From the NCBI RefSeq assembly GCF_019059575.1, contig NW_024881535.1, positions 1,178,001-1,242,000 of the forward strand: a stretch of 64,000 nucleotides of DNA. The letters are read 5' to 3'. The notes below the pieces were generated by a model. That model had not been told where the DNA came from. It saw only the letters and a program-made list of their open reading frames with translations, and did not search any database. Within the stretch, counting starts at the first letter, position 1; each line of letters opens with the position of its first letter. The translations under genes and the position numbers were made by a program. This document shows, in pieces, positions 12,001 to 19,088 of this stretch. Origin of the DNA: Amphibalanus amphitrite. Its lineage: Eukaryota > Arthropoda > Thecostraca > Balanomorpha > Balanidae.

Positions 12001-14672
12001 AAATAGGGCCAAGAAAATAAGACATGCTGGGCAAACTGACAAACTGACTTTTTTCAAACCGTCTTACGGTTTTCATTGCAGTTATATATGTAATCATGAG
12101 CCTCAAAACCGCGCTTTCTTTAATCAATGATCCAAGTGACCATAAATGACGCCACGCAATGTCAACAATGCAAAAGTGAAGCATCGGACCTTGCAAGGCG
12201 TGAAAGAAATCACGATTCCATGTGCTGGAGACAGTTTGAGATAGTTCTCGGCGCTAACATAGCAGTTTTCATTTTTTCCCCATTGACTTATACCTAATGG
12301 TGAGGTCACGTGGCCGACCTGACCTCATGTGATTTTTAGGGAAAATCCGAGATATATGTACAAGTTGTGAGACCTCTGGATGATACTACATCCTGTAAGT
12401 TTCATCTCCCTGTGAAAGTTCCTCTGGCACTGACGGCGTTGCGAAGTTGCGACATCTGAGGACTGTGCAGAGGTTCACATATGACGTCACAGGTCAGTGA
12501 CCTGACCTGACCTGAAAATGCGGTTGGTGTCACAAGATGCGACTTGGATCAAAGGTCAGCTATGCCAAGTTTCAGCTCTCTATCGCCTGCGTGTTCGGAG
12601 CTATCGTGAAAAAAAACTATAGGGAGGCGGCACCCGCCCCCCCCCCCCGTCGGACGGCGAGGGTTAATGATACATGCAGTACCTGATACGAGCATAAGGT
12701 TAAAACATGCCTAATATCATTTCAATAATAACGCTCGAAAGCGTCACAGCTAGACAAAAAAGAAAAACTGTACTTAAAAATAAACGGATGTGAACACAAT
12801 CTCCTTGACCGAATCCTTATAAAATGCAAGTCACGGGCCATGGCACCCCAGAAAACCTTGCTTAAAAAGACCCACTGAATCGCCACGAAATCAAGTGCTT
12901 TAACATAGGCGTGTCATCTCTATGTATATAAGATCTCTATGGTTCGATAATCCTGAACGGATCGTGTGACCTCCCGGTATTACCTTGTATGTTTCATGTG
13001 ATACGCCTTTGACCTCTATGTGACCTCTGAGTGATCTGTATGACCTCCGCCGCAGCGTCAGGACGTGCTGAAGCGGCAGGCGCTGATGACGGACATCATG
13101 CGGCAGCAGAAGGCACATGACGACAGGTTCAAAAAGCTATCGGACGGAAAACGGCGAGAGGCCAAAATCAGGTGGGCTGGATGTGATGGATTAGAACCAT
13201 GGTGCAGGGTCAGCGCTGATGGTTGTTTTTTGTTTGGTGCCATTTCAGTTGGTGCCAAGACAGTAATACTTTGTAGCTAGCATGGCTTCGCGATGGCTGA
13301 AGCATGAATCATTGGTGAAAAGTGCGAATATTTTTCGTGATGATTTGTTTACTTAATTGTGCCGTCATGAAATGAATCTAAGTGGGAGCTCCATATGCCG
13401 CCCAACTTCGGTGCGATGGCGCCTGCGGACTAGTCTGACGCTAGCTATGCGTTTGTGCTCACAGGAACATGCCTCGGGACAGCAAGATCTCGTGTCTGCG
13501 CGCCCAGCGGTACGTCAGCTCGTTCCAGCAGCAGTTCCAGTCGCGGTCCGCCTTCAACAAGAGCAAGGAGGAGCTGGTGAGAGGGGCAGGGGATGGTGGG
13601 AGAGGGTTGGACGGGGAACTGGTGGAAGGAGGGGACAGGCACGTGTGTGAACATGAGAGGAGGGGAGAATACTTGAATGGGAAGGGTTAGATAGGTCGCA
13701 ACCCTGGTTGTAAAGGTTTATGTAAGCCGGAGCTCCGTTGCCAGAAGATCCTTTGGAAGTTCTCACTGCGCAATTTTGTGTAAACTTTTTGGCAAGCCTT
13801 TTAGCACCGCAAAACATTCTCTATGACGACTCGTTCTGTCTGTTAGCTGCTCATCAGCTGATATCACAGTTGGTCACCCGATCTGACGTCCTCGTCTGCC
13901 CATCCTCGTTTCCGCGTGCAGCTGCTGCGGGCCGTGTTTGAAGAGATGCTGGAGATCCAGCGGAGCCGTCTCCGCGCCGTCCGACGCCTCGAAAAGGAGT
14001 CCATCGACGAGTTCTACGACGCCAACGGCTACACGGCCGACCTGAACCGCGTGCACCAGTACTACGAGGCCAATTTCCGCGAGCTGGCAGAGCTGCTGGC
14101 CAAGGAGCGGTCCGATCTGATGCGGACGCAGAAGCAGCAGAAGAAGCTCAATGACAGGATCAAGAGGGAGTTCAGGGAGTACATGGAGGCGGACGTGCGC
14201 AGTCTGAACGACAAGATCGTCAACAGCTGGCAGCCGCAGTTCAGGTAACGTGAACGGGGGGAGGGAGAGGGTGGAAATACTGGGGATAAGGGGGTGGGAG
14301 AGGAAGGTCAATGATACTTACGTCGCTTCGTTGTGGCCGTGCTTATAGATCTGCAACTACCTCCAGCTTGCAGCGAGGTGTAAACTAGGCTACATCGCTT
14401 GCCTTTTCCCAAATGGGAATCACCTTGCCGCTCACGACGACGTAAACTTACCGAAACTAAGCCATTTGGTGGATTGTAACCCACGCCATTGCCACTACCC
14501 ACAAGCATCATGTGAGGTGGCAGCTGCGCTCGCTATTGATGACTTCATTTCAGCCATCAGTCGCTGCAATGTGGGTGACAAACTCCCTACTCCGTCCGTT
14601 TTCAGGGAGCTGGACGCCGACAGAGTCCGCAGCGATCTCTATGAGGCCAACTGGAAGTTCTGCGTGCAATAG
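2..14672 (+). CDS. CEP95-like centrosomal coiled-coil protein, 3' part (8 exons, 5' end outside window)
   Basis: Exons: 2-94 (partial), 971-1106, 2110-2214, 9231-9382, 13056-13171, 13465-13576, 13922-14244, 14606-14672 (stop TAG). All introns are GT-AG and every junction keeps phase, giving 367 codons with no stop. The protein is charged and mostly helical/coiled-coil. Exons 5-8 contain RAQRY, FEEMLEIQRSRLR, YYEANFRELAELLAKE and, near the end, FRELDADRVRSDLYEANW. This order matches what I recall of the CEP95 (CCDC45) C-terminal region, a centrosome/spindle-pole protein; the match is from memory and was not searched. The sequence shows the exon chain directly; the family name is moderate-confidence inference. 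Introns hold two tRNA-Val genes and most of the transposons in 2320-12941. Several exon edges are duplicated in the neighbouring introns (see repeats). Alternative: another centriolar/ciliary coiled-coil protein. Confidence 0.68.
180..312. repeat. Low-complexity TGTC/TGTATGCA microsatellite-like tract
   Basis: Imperfect runs of GTCT, TGTT and TGTATGCATG lie in the first intron, directly upstream of a tRNA-Val gene. The open frame across it is low complexity and not a gene. Confidence 0.8.
323..395 (+). tRNA. tRNA-Val (anticodon CAC)
   Basis: A 73-nt cloverleaf. The 5' acceptor GTTTCCG pairs with CGGGAAC (one G-T wobble), with discriminator A at 395. The anticodon stem TCCGC/GCGGA encloses loop TTCACAC, anticodon CAC at 356-358. 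The T-arm carries GGTTCGATCCC (B box), and the D-arm region TAGTGTAGTGGTTATCAC includes the A box. No intron and no encoded CCA, as expected for a nuclear gene. It lies in an intron of the CEP95-like gene on the same strand; the first TTTT is about 50 nt downstream. Confidence 0.93.
592..985 (+). repeat. Tandem copies of a splice acceptor plus exon start
   Basis: The exon at 971 begins ATCCGTGAGACGGAC after GTTCCCAG. Five degenerate upstream copies of this junction occur, with exon-like starts at 592, 645, 742, 821 and 917; spacings are 53, 97, 79, 96 and 54 nt. Each keeps an AG acceptor and a GTTCTGT-rich leader. Using the copy at 917 would add exactly 54 nt (18 codons) in frame without a stop. 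The copy at 821 is in phase but hits a stop. Confidence 0.8.
1052..1220 (+). repeat. Duplicated exon 3' edge with splice donor
   Basis: The last ~55 nt of the exon ending at 1106, with donor GTGAGTCGGGAGTC, recur in degenerate form at about 1151-1220. The copy has GCAGAAAGGTGTCC, CACGCCGG, CGCGGTCC and a second identical donor context at 1207. Use of the second donor would shift phase (236 nt instead of 136), so the copy is probably silent or a decoy. Confidence 0.7.
1418..1490 (+). tRNA. tRNA-Val (anticodon CAC), second copy
   Basis: Identical over all 73 nt to the copy at 323-395: same acceptor, anticodon loop TTCACAC and T-arm. The 3' flanks differ after a few bases, which argues for two separate functional genes rather than a recent local duplication of a long segment. 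It lies in the second visible intron of the CEP95-like gene, on the sense strand; TTTT occurs about 30 nt downstream. Confidence 0.93.
1672..1998 (-). mobile_element. Retroposon copy (same family as 59142-59467)
   Basis: About 305 bp match the copy at 59142-59467 with few substitutions, from TAGGCCCTTTCGGTCC to GGAACGGTGTA. The T-rich run on the left is the A-rich tail of a minus-strand element. No convincing target-site duplication is visible here. Minus-strand translation gives short open stretches, but I do not recognise the family (SINE or 5'-truncated LINE). Confidence 0.65.
2003..2165 (+). repeat. Duplicated acceptor plus 56 nt of exon
   Basis: The first 56 nt of the real exon (2110-2165), with the AG before it, occur identically at 2003-2058, 107 nt upstream and directly against the 5' end of the retroposon copy. 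Reading on from the upstream copy reaches a stop before the real exon, so it is a decoy or pseudo-exon. Confidence 0.8.
3408..3638 (+). repeat. 5' LTR
   Basis: 231 bp, starts TGTGGTGACG and ends GGCGTAACA. The mate is at 8615-8845; the only difference seen is C versus G in the GTGCA(C/G)CAGTCGG segment. Confidence 0.95.
3642..3652 (+). other. Primer-binding site complementary to tRNA-Ser 3' end
   Basis: TGGCGACGAGG lies 3 nt after the 5' LTR. It is complementary to the 3' CCA end of animal tRNA-Ser(GCT), which ends CCTCGTCG plus CCA. The 11-nt match is seen; the tRNA assignment uses the known tRNA-Ser acceptor sequence. Confidence 0.75.
4158..8480 (+). CDS. Gag-Pol polyprotein of Ty3/gypsy element
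   Basis: One frame of 1440 aa from the ATG at 4158, which has the good context CAAACATGG; an upstream in-frame ATG at 4113 is less likely. In order: Gag capsid region; two CCHC zinc knuckles, CX2CX4HX4C (about 234-247 and 291-304); aspartic protease DTGS (about 344); reverse transcriptase with YQDD (about 629); RNase H starting TDSS (about 778); integrase HHCC zinc finger (first His about 1002); integrase core D1066, D1120, E1156 with 35 residues between the last two; and a C-terminal GPY/F-like module before a low-complexity Gly/Thr/Ala tail. Gag and Pol are fused without frameshift. All catalytic motifs look intact. Confidence 0.95.
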   Translation: MAAGLPSVAPFAKGMDFSRWLKGLEFYAEAMDITDDRRRTAVLLHLMGPDIQDVFDTLPEPAATAATSQYDTAVAKLRQYLQPTSNLMAERVTFHRTSMYAGESFDAYLARLRAVAGRCGFPAADLDRELRDRSVAGATPQIQERLLQTVGTKGDNFSLQDLQATARAYEQTQMLVTQFRNASLSTDGVGRSTTALDERPEVDVVTSGPDQLNAVRPQRTADGNRSRQRRTVRCYRCGAAGHFQRDCQDSRRPDESARAAPASRRPTGPGRRESDTRGSDGVRPAPETRRCYRCKQIGHLRSQCRQQTATAGMWGLGQINAVNLTEAVKMTLPVNGVAIKMVVDTGSPITAVGRDTVIPRLRLRPTQLQLSSFTGHRIPLRGEADVSVRFRGRDYRLRLVVVDLPGDRRLLGRDWLRALDISVGGGETAVMDVTPDRGTADLEAVCNRHKSVFDGTPGRISGVKAHLTLKPDARPVSRPVRSPPYALKPAVEQELDRWVQAGIAEKVGPNDAPGWGTPLVTVPRADGGVRLCGDYRLTVNPQLQMATHPTPSAEDIFASVRGRRFCKLDLKDAFLQLELAEESRDMTTVVTHRGRYRMKSLPFGISACSSVFQAAIDHILDGIDGCVAYQDDLLVTAANMTDLCERLDEVLTRLEAHGVKLKREKCQLGLDEVQYLGWRISAQGLRPVQEKVDAVIDMPDPKDVKSLRSILGSINYYQRVLPNLSTELAPLYDLLQKGATWKWTNVHKNALVRVRKLLAGDTVLKRYDAEAPLKLVTDSSEVGVGAVLLQPDEEGLERPVMYASRTLTKTERKYPMVEKEALAVSFAVKRFGQFLYGRRWTLVTDNRALSRILSPERELPTLAAARLQRYALQLAAFTYDVELRPSEDMHLADSLSRMAVPGGEVEPTDAEDDNSGGSYLLFMDGVAPVLTAKQLAAATRRDRVLSRVLTYVHSGWPGQVEQELAPFRQRRDELSTDLGCLLWGGRTVVPHCLRQQVLAELHQGHLGSAKMKGVARRYVWWPGMDAELEALARDCAACMEKRGAPPRAELHPWEPTDSCWFRVHIDFAGPFQGSFFLIVYDSYSRWVEAVPMRETSTESTVRVLREMFARFGLPVQVVSDNGPQLTATAFSQFLNSNGIRHIRTAPWHPSSNGAAERAVQTVKNGLKAALKDGGTLSQRLQRFLLAYRVAPHATTGRSPAEMMLGRNVRTNLDLLKPDVQVRQREEKLRQWQAGRPGHNRQFSIGDHVWTRAYGGPSKWRRGVITARTGPLSFEVDVGSAIWSRHADQLRLAGTQQAAAASDGAEEISRQPTVAAPNRTGQVPVAPTGIGEPPVTIRPGVIVGTGVTGGSETTVRSPATDGPEATGNDAVTAPATATGGSSEEAQVAAGGDAGAEEAQVSRGGGVTSSATGTGAGSATGSIAQRVSVRQRKQPRRLIAEM
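8602..8609 (+). other. Polypurine tract
   Basis: GAGGGGGG lies 5 nt before the 3' LTR, the expected place for plus-strand priming. Confidence 0.75.
8615..8845 (+). repeat. 3' LTR
   Basis: 231 bp, nearly identical to 3408-3638, followed by target duplication CATGT at 8846-8850. Confidence 0.95.
9700..9890 (-). pseudogene. 3' end relic of a non-LTR retrotransposon RT
   Basis: Minus-strand translation gives a stretch with RNFVTLRVLNDWNALPERVV followed by a FKKEIDQLW-type ending and a stop. This is the conserved C-terminal tail seen after the reverse transcriptase domain in CR1/Jockey/RTE-type LINEs. Nothing upstream of the tail is preserved, so this is a 5'-truncated dead copy. Confidence 0.6.
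10130..10640. repeat. Tandem array, unit about 127 bp, CACGTG-rich
   Basis: Four degenerate units. CAGATCTCGAGAACGGCT recurs at 10432 and 10560 (128 bp apart), and an ACTTGGCCGATTG-type segment occurs in earlier units at about 127-bp spacing. Units carry one or two CACGTG palindromes and end TTAGTAGGGTGC. No coding potential seen. Confidence 0.65.
10868..11130. mobile_element. Degraded end of a TTAA-type MITE
   Basis: Carries the family's end structure: a G-run, spacer CATTTTTG, then a C-run, followed by CGATAGCCCT and AGGTCA-rich sequence, as in the copies at 26692 and 62610. The outer TTAA is decayed to TCAACCC and no matching right end is clear. Confidence 0.5.
11440..12667. mobile_element. 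piggyBac-like MITE (TTAA, CCCTCGCCG ends), copy 1
   Basis: Begins TTAACCCTCGCCGGAC and ends GGCGAGGGTTAA: 13-bp inverted ends including TTAA, the target of piggyBac-type transposases, with CCC...GGG termini. It has subterminal G- and C-runs. The interior is rich in AGGTCA/TGACCT and includes CCCATTGACTTA near 12278. No transposase; 1228 bp. Confidence 0.75.
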
Positions 14673-15119
14673 CGCCGCCCGATCGCCACCGTCGTCCCTT
14701 GTTAGTTGTTAGTCTGTCTCCCGTTGATACGAACGACCCTCGACTCTGCCCTCTCCCAGGGCTCTCATCTCCCTATGTATGTTAGTACGATGTTTGGCCG
14801 GGCGGTGGGCGGGCGGCGGGACCCGTAACTAGCCCCCGCCGCCCCAGCCGTCGCCAGCGTTCGTGATCTCCAAATCACCCCGGCTCGGCCGGGGGTGCGC
14901 GACTGCAGCGCCGCCACCGCGCGGCGGCCGCATCAGGAAACACAGTGTCTTAGTTGTCTGTAACAGTCGCTCCGAGTTGTCGTGCGCTGGGGACCCACTG
15001 TTTTATACCAGAGTAGCATTGCCCAAGGGATGCATTCCGGCGAGACAAGTGGTCATATTCGGTGTTCAGAAGTATTGTCCCGTTATCAGTTGAAGTATTT
15101 TAATGTTTTTGTTACGTGG

Positions 15120-15125
15120 AATAAA
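15120..15125 (+). terminator. Poly(A) signal of CEP95-like gene
   Basis: AATAAA 448 nt after the stop at 14672, the first such hexamer downstream. The implied 3' UTR is about 0.47 kb. Confidence 0.6.
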
Positions 15126-15263
15126 TCGTTTCCTGATGCACAAATCTGTTTTCCTCTTGCGGGTCGTAGAACGAGATTTTGAACGCCGTCAAGTCGGGTT
15201 TAACTGTTGCATGGAGCAAGTAGAGGAAAACTTAATTTTATAGCGTTACATTGGTTCCGGATG

Positions 15264-15409
15264 CAGAGGCGGATCCAGCTCAGAGTTTGGGGGGGGGGGG
15301 CAAACCATAACAATTTCTTTTCATGCCTCGTCCATAGGCGTAATGTTAAAATTATGCCGTTTGGGAGGGGCAAATGCCCATTTTGCCCCCCCCCCTGGAT
15401 CCGCCACTG
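15264..15409. mobile_element. 146-bp hAT-type MITE
   Basis: Ends CAGAGGCGGATCCAGC and the inverse of CAGTGGCGGATCCAGG, flanked by the exact 8-bp duplication TCCGGATG (15256-15263 and 15410-15417). CAGTGGCGGATCC ends with 8-bp duplications are typical of hAT-derived MITEs. Confidence 0.85.
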
Positions 15410-16503
15410 TCCGGATGCATGTTGCATGTTGGGACAACTTTTTGTAACTGATATGATAATATCATAATCTGGTCGATTCTGTGGATTGGTCGTTTTTCTT
15501 TTTCAACCTGTGTTGTTGAAACAATAACTTAACTGTATGGTTGAGAATCAAAATATCGCCCTCATTGTCTTCATCATCTTTTGAGGTCGCTTCATGCGAT
15601 GCGCCGAAAATCGTTAGCACGTTTGACGTCATCCCAGCTGTATTGCCATCCTGTTTCTGAAGATGTACTGCCAACGAACAGCATGGTAGGAAATCCGCTC
15701 TGTCAAAAGCCATAATTGATGAGCTGTTATAATGTAGGTCGGTCTTCATTTACCAGTTCTTGCTCAAAGCTGGAGGACTTACGATCAACATTTCAGACTC
15801 AGCTGTCGGATATCGTGTCGATTTGCTGCGATAAATGGATAGAGAATCTGGACGGTGCGCACTTGCTGATGGTTCCCTGAGGGGCATAGAGGGTAATCGG
15901 GGCCATCCAAACGGCAAGATTGATAATACCGCCAGGCGTAATTCCACCCTATAATCACCGCTAGGCCGTTGACCTGTGTAAGTTTGAAAAATGATTGAAG
16001 ATGGAAAATAATCCAGGTCACCCAGACAGGCAACATTAACTATTCCTTTGCGCGCATTATATGGACACGTGGGTTGTTTGAGCCGACACCAACATAACTA
16101 GTTTCAGGTTCCTGTCCCGTTTGCTAGTGTGCCCGATGCGGACAAAATAGGCAAGCGTTCATGAGCGCGGACCAGACCCGTTGGGGAGTTCACACGGGTC
16201 ACTTGGAAGGCGCCTTGTCCAAAGTGGTGTTTTACTTCGACAAGCGCAGCCTGAGGAGCGACTGCAGTAGAATGAATCTCGAAACGGTTTGCTAAATCGT
16301 GCCTTATACAGGCAGTCGGTGAATGGTTTGCTTCGATCTCGTAGAGAATTACTTTGGCTGTCTTTAAACTCCTAGCCGGTCAGGCTGCCTCCGTGCTCTG
16401 TCCCACCAAACACTCGTCCTCACACCTAACCATTAAACACGCCTTACCCTCCCTCTCGGTCCTCTGCCGTGCCCGTCTCGGTCGTCGCCTCGGTCATCGC
16501 GAC

Positions 16504-17916
16504 ATGTCTGTGTGCCGTGGCGGCCCCCGCCGCGGTCCGCCGCTCTGCCTGACTCTACTGCTGATGGTCACCTGGTCACGGTCCGTGGTCAGTTCAGACA
16601 TCTACTCCACGGCCGGCCGGCGTGTGCTGAGTGGCGTGCAGCCGGCCGACCCGCCCGTCTCTGATCTGGCCTCGCCCAGTCTGGTGGCCTGCCTGCACGC
16701 CTGCGTGGCTCGGCGCGGCACGACGCCGGCCTGCGGGGCGGCCTACCAGCACGGCGGACGGTGTCGTCTGTACCGCTACCCCGCCTGCCAGGCCGGAGGT
16801 GGGGGCCTGCAGATGAGTCCCGCGCCGGGACACTACGTGGAGCCCCAGCTGCTCTCGCCACTCTGTCCCACGGACGACCTCTGCTCCCCGCTCTGTCCTC
16901 CCACCGGGCGAATCCTGAACGGACACCCGATACCGGAATCTACCGACGTGTGGACGGGCGGAGACATCTGGACGCATGTCTGGAAACGGCTCGCCGAAGG
17001 ACAGTGCCGGGTCAAGCTCGCGGCTGCGGGTACTCCATCCGGCCAACTGACAATTAACCTGGCCACCGCAGCTAGCACGGCGAACAGCACGCTAATGTTC
17101 ATCGCATCATACGACTACAGCATTATCTACCCGGTGGGGGCATTGGAAGATTCAGTCACATCCATCGTCGGACTGCAGGCCGACCGTCAAGTCACCCCGC
17201 TCGAAGTCAGCTGGTGCGACGGTCAACTGACGCTGTCTGTGGCTGGCGAGCAGGTGGTGTCCCTCTCCAGGGCGGTCCCAACCCTGCCGTATCTTCTGCT
17301 GCAATCCGTCGGCCCGGCTCTGTGGCGGCTGGGGCCCGAGCTCACCGATCCGTGGCTGGTCCAGCCGGACGGCTGGTCCCAGCAGCGCGGCTACACGCTG
17401 GCTCCGGTCAGCGCCATTTGGAGGAGATTCCCCGAGTCGACCAGCGCCAGCGTCCTGTTCCGCTGCTCCAGTGACACCGCCTGCCACGTCTTCTTCCGGG
17501 AGAGCTTCGATAACGCATTTCAAGCCGTCGTAAGGCTGGCTCCCGGCAGGAACTCGAAGGTCGGCCTGGCAAATGAGACCCACGCCGTGTGGCAGGAGCC
17601 CTGGGACGCCGACTGGGCCGATGGCTCTCAGCCACACCGCTTCAGAGTCGAGTTCAACGCCGGATCGCTGGGTATCTACTCCGCAGCCCCCACCAATGGC
17701 ACGATGCTCCACGTCCGCGAGGAGACCCTGACGACGCATCCCTGGTCCAACCGTGTGCCGACCTCGGTGCAGTACGTGGGTTTGGGCAGTGAATTCACTT
17801 CGGCCACCTTCTGGGTGTTCGAGCACGACCAGCAGTGGGGCTTCGAGCACGGCTTCACCGCCGGCGCCGGACTCTTCACCGCTGAGGAACTGGAGAACGC
17901 CTCGGGTGCTGCTTGA
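16504..17916 (+). CDS. Secreted Cys-rich protein with probable tandem FAMeT-like domains, paralogue 1
   Basis: 470 aa, one exon. The start is the ATG at 16504, conserved in the paralogue at 60928; no ATG precedes it in the open upstream frame. An N-terminal signal peptide (hydrophobic about residues 13-24) is followed by a Cys-rich module (about 55-130; C63, C67 and more) of possible PAN/apple type. Two segments of about 150 residues follow (about 135-290 and 300-450). The second ends SVQYVGLGSEFTSATFWVF, resembling the end of the Methyltransf_FA (farnesoic acid O-methyltransferase-like) fold, a binding module in many invertebrate secreted proteins. Domain names are inference; secretion and Cys content are seen. 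N-glycosylation sequons occur (NST, NET, NGT). Enzymatic activity should not be assumed. The neighbouring dynein gene converges from the right. Confidence 0.8.
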   Translation: MSVCRGGPRRGPPLCLTLLLMVTWSRSVVSSDIYSTAGRRVLSGVQPADPPVSDLASPSLVACLHACVARRGTTPACGAAYQHGGRCRLYRYPACQAGGGGLQMSPAPGHYVEPQLLSPLCPTDDLCSPLCPPTGRILNGHPIPESTDVWTGGDIWTHVWKRLAEGQCRVKLAAAGTPSGQLTINLATAASTANSTLMFIASYDYSIIYPVGALEDSVTSIVGLQADRQVTPLEVSWCDGQLTLSVAGEQVVSLSRAVPTLPYLLLQSVGPALWRLGPELTDPWLVQPDGWSQQRGYTLAPVSAIWRRFPESTSASVLFRCSSDTACHVFFRESFDNAFQAVVRLAPGRNSKVGLANETHAVWQEPWDADWADGSQPHRFRVEFNAGSLGIYSAAPTNGTMLHVREETLTTHPWSNRVPTSVQYVGLGSEFTSATFWVFEHDQQWGFEHGFTAGAGLFTAEELENASGAA

Positions 17917-19088
17917 TATTTTTTTCTCGGAAAGGTTAGCTGGTTAGAAAAAGATTGTTTCCAACATTTATCATTGTCGAAGAATGCACAAGCGAGCGCG
18001 TTGGTACAATAGAGCGCAACTGACGGACATTGAGCCGAACATTATAATTACATTTAAGTAAATAAATAATTAATAAACAGTTAAATTTAGCTCAAAAAGC
18101 CCCTATTGCAGTTGCGGTGACCGTTGGCATTCCTTTTTGGCACCCATCTTGACAAAGCTCCCTACACCCTAGCCAGCCACCCCAAGCACGCCAATTTTTT
18201 TTCCCATGCCCGTTAGTCGCCGACGGAGCGGCGATGTTTGAGCCGATCGACGAGATAAACGGTGCATTGTCGATCAATCCTATCATGCATCGTAAGGGGT
18301 GACATAGGCAGCACTTTGGACCTGGCACCTGTTTCTGAATAGTTGCCATTAAAATTAGCAACCGTGTGTAAAATAGAGGCTGGACTTCACCTAGAATTCG
18401 TGTTGCAGTCAGGCCGAACCATGCATCCCCGTCTCGTTGCAATCTTCTTTCTTTATTTTACGTGTTGGCGATGCCGTTGAGTTCGAATTCGAGAGAATTA
18501 TCAATTGTTCGAGATCAAATATATTTCTCAATTATTTGATATGTATATTATAGGTAGGTGGGTTTCATTCGTAACAAGCGACATTCTACAAAAATATGGT
18601 CATGCTAAGAATGCCAATATGATATGTTTCAATACCGGAAATTTGAAGCTCGATGACAATGGGATAACAATGCTACAAGATGGACGGGGGAGTAACGTGG
18701 ACGGAACGTTGTATCTAACATGACTTCATTGTCCCCAATCGTGTTTTTTTTTTCTCGGGATCGAATAGGAACAAAGACAAACGTTAAACATTTTTTAACA
18801 GCATAGGGTGGGGTGGATAAAGGGCATGCCTCCCGGTAAATGTAACAGACGTGCCGTCACTCAGCACAACTTGCCATTTTTCTATCGTCTCCTCTATAAG
18901 CCATTTTCGTCACGGCTTGCGACTAGCTGACATTCAATTTAGCCCACCGCAATCACACGATTCTGATATCACAGACACGCGAAAACCGTCCCACAAAGAA
19001 ATTGGGAAGCTGACTAGACGGTCGGACGTTGACTAGACGTTGAGTATGTATAGTTGACTAAGCGCTGACTAAAGGTTGACCGGAGTGC
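17917..19088. other. Intergenic region between convergent genes
   Basis: 3' UTR of paralogue 1 with AATAAA at 18061-18066, and presumably the dynein 3' UTR on the minus strand; a TTTATT (AATAAA inverse) lies at 18452. AT-rich; no further gene seen. Confidence 0.5.
18061..18066 (+). terminator. Poly(A) signal of secreted paralogue 1
   Basis: AATAAA 145 nt after the stop, within AATAAATAATTAATAAAC. Confidence 0.55.

Larger units (their letters stand above)
9919..12941. mobile_element. 3.0-kb DNA transposon with 8-bp target duplication (hAT-like, non-autonomous)
   Basis: Left end CATAGAGATCTTATATACAT at 9919 and its inverse at 12941 form an imperfect terminal inverted repeat of about 80-90 bp that includes GTGGCGATTCAGTGGGTC. 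Both ends are flanked by GTTCGATA (9911-9918, 12942-12949). An 8-bp duplication suggests hAT or a related superfamily. No transposase is visible. Inside are a 127-bp tandem array and TTAA-type MITE sequence (10868-12667). It lies in the CEP95-like intron 9383-13055. Confidence 0.75.

Noticed and set aside
16354..16503. Upstream start for the secreted paralogue 1
   Set aside because: The frame is open but has no ATG before 16504, and the signal peptide and paralogue homology fit the 16504 start.
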